From positions 62,001 to 126,000 of the forward strand of contig NZ_CANMBY010000004.1 of assembly GCF_947496195.1 (NCBI RefSeq): a stretch of DNA of 64,000 nucleotides, read 5' to 3'. Positions within the stretch are counted from its first letter, which is position 1; each line of letters starts with the position of its first letter. Position numbers and translations under genes: made by a program. Positions 17,102-24,266 of this stretch are shown piece by piece. The notes beneath the pieces were generated by a model that did no database searches, had not been told where the DNA came from, and saw only the letters and a list, made by a program, of their open reading frames with translations. The DNA comes from an uncultured Polaribacter sp. GTDB taxonomy: Bacteria; Bacteroidota; Bacteroidia; Flavobacteriales; Flavobacteriaceae.

Positions 17102-17806
17102 TTATATTCCATTTCTACTTTTCCAATTACTAATTGTTGTCGGATGTTCATTGTCGATAGGATAATTCCGATTTACAAAATCCAACTGTTTTGGTGTTAG
17201 CAAAACAAACATTCCATCATTTCCGCAATTAATTGGGTAAAACTGTTCGTCCGAATTTTGTCTTCTTAATTCAGCATTTAACATCTCTATAAAATTGATA
17301 TATGCAATTCCCCAATCTAGGTCAGAAAATTGTCCGTCAAACGCTGTGTATTCAATTCCGTTCAATTCGATTGTGTGTTTCCAACTATTTTGGTCTTGTT
17401 CGCTTTTTTCGTTTGCGTATTCTAATTCCAGTCCTAGTTTTTCAAAAGTCGGTTTAACTTGAGCTAAATATTCTGTTAATCCTCCAATCTCAAAAAGCTC
17501 CTCACAATCTACCCAATGATAGCGATTGTCCATAAAATCCAGCGTTTCTCCTCGCATTGGTCCTTGAAAGAAATTCAAGTCAGAATATGCTTTTTCAAAG
17601 TCAGTTTTAACTGTATCTAATTCAGTTTTACTGGTCAGATTGAAATAACCTAATTTTTCCAATTCAGCAACGACTTCTTTTCCGCTTAATTTTTTCTGAA
17701 TTACTTTCTCTGGATTTGGGTTTTTGATTTTAGAAACCGCATTGTCCTTTTTGGAATTACAAGCCCAAAAAGTAGAAAGAATTATGATTAGAAAAATATG
17801 TTTCAT
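17102..17806 (-). CDS. Lipoprotein of unknown function, cassette 7
   Basis: 234 residues from ATG at 17806, chosen because the longer frame runs into the cassette end. N-terminus MKHIFLIIILSTFWACNSKK with a plausible lipobox cysteine at residue 16. The mature protein is acidic and soluble with Trp/Tyr-rich segments (NRYHWVDCEELFEIGG). No family recognised. Confidence 0.74.
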   Translation of the reverse strand: MKHIFLIIILSTFWACNSKKDNAVSKIKNPNPEKVIQKKLSGKEVVAELEKLGYFNLTSKTELDTVKTDFEKAYSDLNFFQGPMRGETLDFMDNRYHWVDCEELFEIGGLTEYLAQVKPTFEKLGLELEYANEKSEQDQNSWKHTIELNGIEYTAFDGQFSDLDWGIAYINFIEMLNAELRRQNSDEQFYPINCGNDGMFVLLTPKQLDFVNRNYPIDNEHPTTISNWKSRNGI

Positions 17807-17823
17807 TGGTTTGGTCAAATTGC

Positions 17824-17958
17824 ACACAACGTGTTTGTGTATGGTTAGTTGCGTGTTTCAGCAACTAATTTAGTAAACAAAAACGAACGCGAGAAAATTC
17901 CGAAGGAATTTTCCAAATAAGCAACGACCAAAGCAATTAATTATACACGGTGTTGTAA
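17824..17958 (-). repeat. attC-like site of cassette 6 (family A)
   Basis: Cores AAC 17828-17830 and GTT 17952-17954; plan AAC-ACC-GTGTA ... TACAC-AAACAC-GTT; internal hairpin GAAAATTCCGAAGGAATTTTC. Nearly identical to the site at 21391. Confidence 0.93.
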
Positions 17959-17965
17959 TGCGTTT

Positions 17966-19084
17966 TTATTCGTAGTATTCAATTTCTCTTGTCCAAACAA
18001 ATAGTTTTTCTCCATTAACTGATTTTATTTGTTTTGTCCAATTATTATGTTTGTCAAACTTGTATTTAAATTCGACAACAACAGGTTTGTTCTTTTCTGT
18101 ATAAATTAGTTTTATAATGTTTCCTTTTTTGTCATAGAAATATTCCGATGAACGATTGTTATCTGGATATTTTGTAGAAATAACAGTCTCTTTAATTTTT
18201 CTGTTCTGCTCGTTATATTTATATTCTCTGTAACTATTAATTGTATCTCTTATGTTTACGACTTTTTCTAAAAGTCCATTTCTATAAATGTTTTTTACTT
18301 TTCTTGATAGTTTTGAAGGCAGATTATCCGATGAATCATAATTGTAGTAATGAGTTTCTAAAAGATTGTTATTATTATCATAAAAGTATTTTTCACAGAT
18401 TTTATCGAGTCCTATACTATCTCTTCTGGAAGTTGTTGACCTTCCTTTTTTGATATAAACATATGGTTTGTGAATTGATTTAGATATTTTTCTATTTTTT
18501 GAGTCGTATTTGTATTTCCAAGAAGCAAGTTCTCCATCTTCATCAAATCTTTTGATTTCAATTAAATTTGATACTGAATCTCTGACATATGCTGTATACG
18601 AGTATAAATTTGGGTCCTCTGAAGCGTAGTAAATTGTAGACCTTATTTTGTTTTTATAATCATAAGTGTAATTTCTGCAAGTATAATCCTCAATCTCAAA
18701 AATATCTTTTTCTTGAATTAGATTATCTTTCTTGTCGTATTTGTATTTATAGGTCGTTACTGTATCTCCATCTTTATAAAACCATATTTCAGATGTTGGT
18801 TTTCCTTTTTTATTGAATTCCTTATAGTAGTTGGAATAATGAACAAAAGGTGTGTTGTACCACCAATTATGAAACCTGCTTTTTGTGAAACGAGCGCTTG
18901 AAAATCCATAATGACCATAATCTCCTTCTGTGCTAAATAATTTCATATTCTGACGGTCTTTGTCGAGGAAATTTAATTGCTCTCTTACTGATTTTACTTT
19001 TCCATAAATAGTATCCTTTTGTTGACCAAAAGAAATTGAAAAGAAAAAAGGTAGTAAAAAGGTTATGAGGATTGTCTTATTCAT
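17966..19084 (-). CDS. Secreted protein with YD/RHS-like repeats, cassette 6
   Basis: 372 residues with a signal peptide (MNKTILITFLLPFFFSISFG). The mature chain contains repeated units of the form Y-x-Y-D/N-x-x-x-N-L/K-I (TYKYKYDKKDNLIQEKD, SWKYKYDSKNRKISKS, EKYFYDNNNNLLETHY, REYKYNEQNRKIKETV, SEYFYDKKGNIIKLIY, EFKYKFDKHNNWTKQI), typical of YD-repeat beta-strand proteins. Function unknown; likely surface or periplasmic. It has the longest leader of any cassette gene (about 110 bp to the core), which could hold its own promoter. Confidence 0.8.
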   Translation of the reverse strand: MNKTILITFLLPFFFSISFGQQKDTIYGKVKSVREQLNFLDKDRQNMKLFSTEGDYGHYGFSSARFTKSRFHNWWYNTPFVHYSNYYKEFNKKGKPTSEIWFYKDGDTVTTYKYKYDKKDNLIQEKDIFEIEDYTCRNYTYDYKNKIRSTIYYASEDPNLYSYTAYVRDSVSNLIEIKRFDEDGELASWKYKYDSKNRKISKSIHKPYVYIKKGRSTTSRRDSIGLDKICEKYFYDNNNNLLETHYYNYDSSDNLPSKLSRKVKNIYRNGLLEKVVNIRDTINSYREYKYNEQNRKIKETVISTKYPDNNRSSEYFYDKKGNIIKLIYTEKNKPVVVEFKYKFDKHNNWTKQIKSVNGEKLFVWTREIEYYE

Positions 19085-19193
19085 TGTGGTTGATTTTTGA
19101 CTAATTTATTTCACTTTTTAATGATTCAAAAGTGTAAATGAGTGAAGTATTCTTTTTGTTTTGTGAAACTGTTTATTGGTTTAGTCAAATGCA
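19085..19193 (-). other. Unusually long cassette leader
   Basis: 109 bp between the start of the cassette 6 gene and its cassette core. It contains the imperfect inverted repeat CACTTTTT/AAAAGTG (about 19111-19133). No TAnnTTTG match was found on the minus strand. Confidence 0.4.
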
Positions 19194-19326
19194 TTACAAC
19201 GGTCTCGTATAACCGTCAGTTACGGGTTAAATTAGTTGTTTTTTCTTTTATTCACTAGCGTGAGCAATTTCGAGTGGATTCGGGCGTAGTCGAATCCGCC
19301 GTAATTGTGGTTATACATTGTTGTAA
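19194..19326 (-). repeat. attC-like site of cassette 5 (family B)
   Basis: Cores AAC 19198-19200 and GTT 19320-19322; arms GTATAACC/GGTTATAC; central hairpin GGATTCGGGCGTAGTCGAATCC. Cassette ends GTTGTAACCA match over 10 bases. Confidence 0.92.
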
Positions 19327-19334
19327 CCAGTATT

Positions 19335-19802
19335 TTAATCAACTATTTCAATTTTTTCTACGTTAGTAACTTTTCCGTCTTCAAATGTCAATTTCAAGTA
19401 ATTAAACTGCCAACCAAATCCAGCACCAGACATTCCTAAATCGTATTGCCATAAATTAGTCGAATCGTTTGATTCAGGTTTTCCAATGATTTCAACTATT
19501 TCAGATTGACTTTTTCCTCTGAGTATTCCGCTTTCTACAATGTCATCTCTCATTTCGTGACGAGAATGTTTGTCCGCAAACCATTTTTCTTTGTCAAAGT
19601 CATATTGTGGTTCGTAAAATAAATAGCTAAAAAAAGCGAAAATTAATATTAAATATAAAATCGGTGCGATAATTATAGTTCCCGCAATCGAAGTCAAATT
19701 CCAAGTTTTTTTATTTTGAATAAATCGTTTTAAAATCCAACGTAATATGAAAAATATTGGGATTGCAATTATGAAAATTATTATTGGAACTTCAGGGCTC
19801 AT
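19335..19802 (-). CDS. Two-helix membrane protein with BamE/SmpA-like tail, cassette 5
   Basis: 155 residues. Two membrane helices (about 4-24 and 38-66), then a soluble domain with LRGKSQSEIVEIIGKPESND followed by LWQYDLGM and a closing beta-strand pair, similar in pattern to the SmpA/BamE-like fold (G-x-S-x-x-E-V/I-x-x-x-x-G-x-P ... W-x-Y). The similarity is by pattern only. Confidence 0.7.
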   Translation of the reverse strand: MSPEVPIIIFIIAIPIFFILRWILKRFIQNKKTWNLTSIAGTIIIAPILYLILIFAFFSYLFYEPQYDFDKEKWFADKHSRHEMRDDIVESGILRGKSQSEIVEIIGKPESNDSTNLWQYDLGMSGAGFGWQFNYLKLTFEDGKVTNVEKIEIVD

Positions 19803-19819
19803 TTAGTTTTTCAAATTGG

Positions 19820-19951
19820 TTACAACGTTGTTGTATATGGTTTGTTGCGTGTTTTAAGCAACTAATTTAGCAAATACAAACCGAATAGAAAATCCGCGAG
19901 GATTTTCGTAAGTAGGCTAGAACTAGCAATAAATTATATACGTTGTTGTGC
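19820..19951 (-). repeat. attC-like site of cassette 4 (family A variant)
   Basis: Cores AAC 19824-19826 and GTT 19945-19947; plan AAC-AAC-GTATAT ... ATATAC-AACAAC-GTT; internal hairpin GAAAATCCGCGAGGATTTTC. Cassette ends GTTGTGCATA match over 10 bases. Confidence 0.92.
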
Positions 19952-19961
19952 ATAGTGTTTT

Positions 19962-20561
19962 TTATTCAGCTTTAATTTCATATGGTTTTTCTGGAAATCC
20001 AAATAGAATTGCTTTTTCCTCGTCAATTTCCTTTATTCCAATTAGTGTTTCTCGTTCGTCATTTTCGAAAATTGATACGAAATAAGTTCCTTGCAAATTT
20101 TCTAATATTAATTTCCGTCCATTTCTTTTCATTCTTTTATTCAGTTCTTGGATTACTGGACTATCCAAAATTTTGTTGAACGTTAATGGTATTTTCTCTT
20201 TATTCCATTGTGCTTTGAATTCGAGCGTCTCAATTTTTTTAGATTCAAGTTCCGTTTTTGTTGGTTCAATTCTTTCATAGTCAGTCGCAAATTCAGTATC
20301 CTCTGTTTTAGATTCAGTTTCGCTCAACTCAGTGTGAGTTTTTCCCATTCTAAATATTCTAATTCTGTTGTCATTGACGAATTGATATTTAGATTCAGAA
20401 AGTTTTTCGCTCCATTCAGTTCGGATTTTTGATAATTCATTTCCGCTTTTCAATTCAAGTTCAAAATGGATGATTTGGTCATTATTAAATTCAATAAATT
20501 CTGGTCGACAATAGTCGTCTCCTGTTTTAATCTTTAACCAAGTTCCATTCAGGTTTTTCAT
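19962..20561 (-). CDS. Hypothetical soluble protein, cassette 4
   Basis: 199 residues from ATG at 20561; an upstream GTG (20591) lies in the cassette end and is rejected. No signal peptide or membrane helix. The N-terminal half (MKNLNGTWLKIKTGDDYCRP) looks like a lipocalin-type or ligand-binding beta-barrel; the remainder is charged. Family not recognised. Confidence 0.7.
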   Translation of the reverse strand: MKNLNGTWLKIKTGDDYCRPEFIEFNNDQIIHFELELKSGNELSKIRTEWSEKLSESKYQFVNDNRIRIFRMGKTHTELSETESKTEDTEFATDYERIEPTKTELESKKIETLEFKAQWNKEKIPLTFNKILDSPVIQELNKRMKRNGRKLILENLQGTYFVSIFENDERETLIGIKEIDEEKAILFGFPEKPYEIKAE

Positions 20562-20587
20562 TGATTTCTGCGGTTTTGGGTCATTAT

Positions 20588-20721
20588 GCACAACGTGTTT
20601 GTATATGGTTTGTTGCGTGGTTTAAGCACTTAATTTAGTAAATAATTACGGACAAAGAAAGTCCGCGAGGACTTTCGTAAGTAGGCGAGAAGCCAGCAAT
20701 AAATTATATACGGTGTTGTAC
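20588..20721 (-). repeat. attC-like site of cassette 3 (family A)
   Basis: Cores AAC 20592-20594 and GTT 20715-20717; internal hairpin GAAAGTCCGCGAGGACTTTC. In this variant the change AT to GT in one hairpin arm is compensated by AC in the other. Cassette ends GTTGTACAAC match over 10 bases. Confidence 0.92.
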
Positions 20722-20729
20722 AACGTTTT

Positions 20730-21374
20730 TTATTTCATTATTTCTTCGATTAAATCTTTGTTGACTTTTTCGGTATTCAGTTTTATATATCGATAGGATT
20801 TGACTTTAGAATTTTCAAGTTCCAAAATCAAAATTCTGTTTTTATTCGAGTAGGCAATTCCATTCTCAAAATTCAGATAGTTTACTCCGAATTCCGATTC
20901 CAATTCCGTCTTTGTTAGTCCAACGAGATTAGCTTTCCCTAAATCCAAATCCTTATTAAAAATTCTTAATTCAATCAGAATTTCAGTTTCGTCTTCGTAA
21001 GTGTGTTTGTTCTTTCCGTGTTTAAACACTACTATTTGGTCAATTCTTTTTGAGTCAGTAAAATTTTCAGTCGGATAATTATAAGTATAGAATATTGAAT
21101 CTTTAATTTTTGGTTCAAAGTAGTAATCTGTTCCATTACTTACACCAGTAGTAGTGTAATTTCTGTCTTTTGATTTTTTAAATTTTTGTAAATCAATTGG
21201 ATTTTCAAGTAAAGAATTCAGATTTTGATTTTTCAGATACTTTTCTTTTTCAGCTTTATCTGGTTCAGGAAGCAATTCAAATCTGTCCGAATTCGATTCG
21301 TTGGGTTTTCTTTCAGTTACATCTTTGCAACTTAAAAAAGCAAGAAATAATATCGTTAAAATTCCAATTTTCAT
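20730..21374 (-). CDS. Lipoprotein of unknown function, cassette 3
   Basis: 214 residues. N-terminus MKIGILTILFLAFLSCKDVT with lipobox cysteine at residue 16, so probably outer-membrane or periplasmic lipid-anchored. The C-terminal half includes LVGLTKTELESEFGVNYLNF, another SmpA/BamE-like turn (G-x-T-x-x-E-L-x-x-x-F/L-G). No firm family. Confidence 0.73.
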   Translation of the reverse strand: MKIGILTILFLAFLSCKDVTERKPNESNSDRFELLPEPDKAEKEKYLKNQNLNSLLENPIDLQKFKKSKDRNYTTTGVSNGTDYYFEPKIKDSIFYTYNYPTENFTDSKRIDQIVVFKHGKNKHTYEDETEILIELRIFNKDLDLGKANLVGLTKTELESEFGVNYLNFENGIAYSNKNRILILELENSKVKSYRYIKLNTEKVNKDLIEEIMK

Positions 21375-21390
21375 TGTTTAGGTAAATGTT

Positions 21391-21525
21391 GTACAACGTT
21401 TTTGTGTATGGTTAGTTGCGTGTTTGAGCAACTAATTTAGTAAACAAAAACGAACGCGAGAAAATTCCGAAGGAATTTTCCAAATAAGCAACGACCAAAG
21501 CAATTAATTATACACGGTGTTAGGC
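21391..21525 (-). repeat. attC-like site of cassette 2 (family A)
   Basis: Cores AAC 21395-21397 and GTT 21519-21521 (GTTAGGC fits GTTRRRY exactly); internal hairpin GAAAATTCCGAAGGAATTTTC. Cassette ends GTTAGGCAAA match over 10 bases. Confidence 0.93.
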
Positions 21526-21531
21526 AAAGTT

Positions 21532-22278
21532 TTATTCAATAACTCTAAATCCTCTATCATTATGTCTATTTTCAAAATATTCTTTAATATTCCAATTTTT
21601 AATTTCGTTCTTTTCTGATATTACCCAATTATTACATAAAAAACCACTTTTTAGAATAGTATCGTTCTCAAAAAAACCAAATTCTTTTTTAAGATGAAGT
21701 TCAAAATTTCCGTAAACATTTGAAGCAATTGAATAATTGAATTTTGAAATATTTATTTTATAATTTTCTATTGATAGTGAATCAAAATCAATTCCATTAT
21801 ATTCTTTTTCGGTCGATTTAGAATACAAATTTATACTTTCGACAGTACTATCTTTTAGTACAATAGTTAAAAACTTAAATTGTCCGCTTATGGTTTTCAA
21901 ATAGCCTAAATCTCCAATTTGTAAAAATCTATTTCTTTTCTTAAAACTTTCACTCATAGTATCTAATTCCTTTTTTGTTGGAATAGCAGTTTTAAGTTGT
22001 ATTTTTATTCTATTATCTTTCTTGTACTTTTTACATTGACATAATGATACTATACTATCTTCTTTTATTGAATTTGATATTTTTAAATCCCCAAAGAAAT
22101 TCTTTTTAACAAGTGTCGTGTCAACTTCAAAGCTGTTTTTAAATTCTTTTTTAGGATAAATTATTTCTTTTTTTTCTTCAATATTAATTACGTTTTCACT
22201 TTTATTCTGTTCGTTTTTTTGAACACAACTAAAAGTCAAAATTAGTATACTTAATAACATTTGAAGTTTCGATTTCAT
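21532..22278 (-). CDS. Lipoprotein of unknown function, cassette 2
   Basis: 248 residues. N-terminus MKSKLQMLLSILILTFSCVQ with lipobox cysteine at residue 18. The mature part is Lys/Asn/Ser-rich with a CQC motif (SLCQCKKYKKDN, about residue 81) and beta-rich C-terminal half. No family recognised. Confidence 0.72.
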   Translation of the reverse strand: MKSKLQMLLSILILTFSCVQKNEQNKSENVINIEEKKEIIYPKKEFKNSFEVDTTLVKKNFFGDLKISNSIKEDSIVSLCQCKKYKKDNRIKIQLKTAIPTKKELDTMSESFKKRNRFLQIGDLGYLKTISGQFKFLTIVLKDSTVESINLYSKSTEKEYNGIDFDSLSIENYKINISKFNYSIASNVYGNFELHLKKEFGFFENDTILKSGFLCNNWVISEKNEIKNWNIKEYFENRHNDRGFRVIE

Positions 22279-22284
22279 AATTTT

Positions 22285-22419
22285 GCCTAACGGTTTTGTA
22301 TAAGAAAAGTTGCGATTTTGTCAGCGAGGATTTTCCGCAGGAAAATCAGAAGTTGGCAAAAGGAGCAACGCACTTAGGTAAAGCCTAAAGCTAGCAATTT
22401 TTTTTATACTTTGTTGGCA
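22285..22419 (-). repeat. attC-like site of cassette 1 (family D, recombinase-proximal)
   Basis: Cores AAC 22289-22291 and GTT 22413-22415; plan AAC-AAA-GTATAA ... TTATAC-AAAACC-GTT; internal hairpin ATTTTCCGCAGGAAAAT. Cassette ends GTTGGCAAC match the attI-side core at 23037-23045 over 9 bases. Confidence 0.92.
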
Positions 22420-22427
22420 ACTGTATT

Positions 22428-23012
22428 TTATTCATTTTGTCTTTGCCTTCTTTGTTTAAATCTGTTCTCTATTATAATGTAGATAAATCCTATAATATTC
22501 AAAATCGCCATTATTTCAAAAATCTTACTGTATTCCCAATTTTCTATTTCATACTTCCCTTCATATTTTAAATCTGTTAAGGATATTATATATGTTGAAA
22601 CGGCAATTATTATACTAAATATGAAAAATAATATTTTATCTTTTTTGAGTTTCCATAAGATAAAGGTCTGACTGAAAATAAGTATTATAAAAGCAATTAC
22701 AAGAATAACAATAGCAATTTCAAATTCAAAATCACTAAAAATAGATATTAATCCAATAATCAAGGTTGCAATTAAAATAAGAATTCGACTCATTTTTCTT
22801 TTATTCTTATTTAATAATTCAGTTAAACAATAGATAGTTCCAAATAAAGCTAAAGTAGCAAGGAAAATATTCGTTATATAAGCACCACCTGTAGCAATCC
22901 CCATCTTATCGTCTCTGGCAATAGGAATAGTTACAAAAAACAGAAAATAATATGTCAATATCAGAAGCAAGGTAAAAAAGTCAATACTATTTAATTTTCC
23001 TGTTTTAATCAT
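22428..23012 (-). CDS. Polytopic membrane protein, cassette 1
   Basis: 194 residues with about six hydrophobic helices spread over the full length and a basic C-terminus (ENRFKQRRQRQNE), so the C-terminus is probably cytoplasmic. No family recognised. It is the cassette next to the recombinase, hence by integron logic the most recently captured. Confidence 0.74.
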   Translation of the reverse strand: MIKTGKLNSIDFFTLLLILTYYFLFFVTIPIARDDKMGIATGGAYITNIFLATLALFGTIYCLTELLNKNKRKMSRILILIATLIIGLISIFSDFEFEIAIVILVIAFIILIFSQTFILWKLKKDKILFFIFSIIIAVSTYIISLTDLKYEGKYEIENWEYSKIFEIMAILNIIGFIYIIIENRFKQRRQRQNE

Positions 23013-23038
23013 TTTATCGGTTTCTGCTTTTATATTGT

Positions 23039-23107
23039 TGCCAACTGGTTATATGTTTACAAAATACGTCGTTTTTAGGGTTTATTTTCCGGATATCGAC
23101 GTATTTT
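23039..23107 (-). promoter_or_regulatory. Candidate attI-like insertion site
   Basis: The last core before the recombinase gene reads AAC at 23043-23045 and is not followed by a full attC-like body, as expected of an attI junction. An exact 11-bp inverted repeat AAAATACGTCG (23061-23071) / CGACGTATTTT (23097-23107) flanks the recombinase stop codon and could be recombinase binding sites. It could instead be a weak terminator. Confidence 0.5.
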
Positions 23108-24266
23108 TATCGTTGTTATCAGAAATAAATGTAGCACTTTTTTGTGAATTTTTATATTGAGCTACAATTAAATCTAATGGGTTATTTATCTTTTTTATAG
23201 CATCACTCTGTACATGAGTATATACCATAGTTGTTTCTGGTTTACTATGCCCCAATAAGGCTTGTATGTATCTTATATCTGTACCACTCTCTAATAAATG
23301 TGTGGCATAACTATGTCGTAACGTATGTGGTGTAATCACCTTTTGTATACCAGCTCTTGCTACACTTCTTTTTAAAAAACTTCGAACAGATGTGGCAGCA
23401 TAAGGTATATGTTTGCTATCGTTTTCTATTAAATACTGCTGAGGTGTATAGGTGGTTAAATAATTATGCAACATGGGTACTATACTTTTTGCTATGGGTA
23501 CATACCTGTCTTTTCTACCTTTTCCCATGCTTACCCTTACCATTTGCCTTTCAAAATCTAAATCTTTAAGCTCTAATTTTAAAAGTTCTCCTATTCGTAA
23601 ACCAGATGAATACAATAAAGCAATACAAACGCGGTGCTTTAAATTTTTTGTGACCTGTATTAAACGTATCACTTCTTCTTTAGATAATACACTTGGTAAT
23701 TTTTTATCTTTTCTTGGTGCAATACTTTTAAAATCTAATTCAAAATTAGCTTTAGTATATATTAAAAAATGTTTTAAAGCACTTATCAATTGTCTATGTG
23801 TGCTAATAGATGGATTCTTTTTTATAAAATCAGCTTCAATATATTGCTCAATTTCTCTAACATTTTCAATCGTTTCTTTTTGATGATAGAGTATAAAATC
23901 TGCTACTAAATAGGTATAAGTTTTTAAAGTGCTAGCACTGTAACGTTTTCCTTTTAAGTAAGTGTAAAACCCATTTAATAGGCTTCTTTCTTTTTCTGTT
24001 AATTTAATTTTTAAAGTGGTTGTAGGGGTAAATTGTTCAAATTTAACATCGGTAATCTTAACTAACTCTTCTTTAACTAATAGGTAGTTTTCTTTTGTAA
24101 AGGGTAAATGCCAACAAGATAGCTGTTTACTCCACCTTACATTGGGTAATTTTTTTACAATGGTTATTAAAGGATCGTGATATTCAAAATATAAACAAAG
24201 ACGTTGTATACCTCTATGTTTCTTAGAGAGCACTGTAATAGGAGGGTATGTACTAATCTTTTTCAA
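23082..24266 (-). CDS. Tyrosine recombinase heading the cassette array (IntI/XerC-like)
   Basis: 394 residues. The extra N-terminal region (about 1-90) includes HRGIQRLCLYFEYHDPLI and VRWSKQLSCWHLPF, a module seen in Bacteroidota integrases. SAM-like core-binding domain about 92-180. Catalytic set: R224 (SGLRIGEL), K249 (GKGRKDR), H314 and R317 (HTLRH), H340 (LLGH), Y349 (YTHV). The C-terminus continues NPLDLI, close to the SPLDAL end of IntI proteins. The extra segment that IntI carries between the lysine and HxxR motifs is not evident, so it is better called XerC/IntI-like. It reads in the same direction as the cassettes. Proposed role: excision and integration of cassettes at AAC/GTT cores. 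Confidence 0.9.
   Translation of the reverse strand: MKKISTYPPITVLSKKHRGIQRLCLYFEYHDPLITIVKKLPNVRWSKQLSCWHLPFTKENYLLVKEELVKITDVKFEQFTPTTTLKIKLTEKERSLLNGFYTYLKGKRYSASTLKTYTYLVADFILYHQKETIENVREIEQYIEADFIKKNPSISTHRQLISALKHFLIYTKANFELDFKSIAPRKDKKLPSVLSKEEVIRLIQVTKNLKHRVCIALLYSSGLRIGELLKLELKDLDFERQMVRVSMGKGRKDRYVPIAKSIVPMLHNYLTTYTPQQYLIENDSKHIPYAATSVRSFLKRSVARAGIQKVITPHTLRHSYATHLLESGTDIRYIQALLGHSKPETTMVYTHVQSDAIKKINNPLDLIVAQYKNSQKSATFISDNNDKNTSISGK

Larger units (their letters stand above)
7233..23045 (-). mobile_element. Integron-like array of 19 gene cassettes
   Basis: Nineteen units, each one gene (two units carry two) followed on the minus strand by an attC-like site of about 130 bp (one is 71 bp). 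All 21 genes read the same way. Stops fall mostly 5-18 bp from the next site and starts mostly 7-50 bp after the previous one. Sites have cores AAC and GTT, short complementary arms and an internal hairpin. Cassette termini adjacent to the cores are inverted copies of each other within a cassette (9-10 identical bases in most), as expected for excision as circles. The tyrosine recombinase at 23082-24266 heads the array. That this is an integron or functional analogue is inferred from architecture; activity is not shown. Confidence 0.88.

Noticed and set aside
7233..22419. CRISPR array
   Set aside because: Repeats are about 130 bp, imperfect, spaced by whole genes; no cas genes.
7995..23883. 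Plus-strand ORFs inside the array (for example 7995-8255, 20208-20432, 23473-23883)
   Set aside because: They mirror minus-strand genes, have Phe/Leu/Ser-rich translations and no family features.
7233..24266. Classical class 1 or Vibrio-type integron
   Set aside because: Recombinase lacks the IntI-specific segment by eye, no intI opposite the array, no qac/sul or resistance genes; the similarity is architectural.
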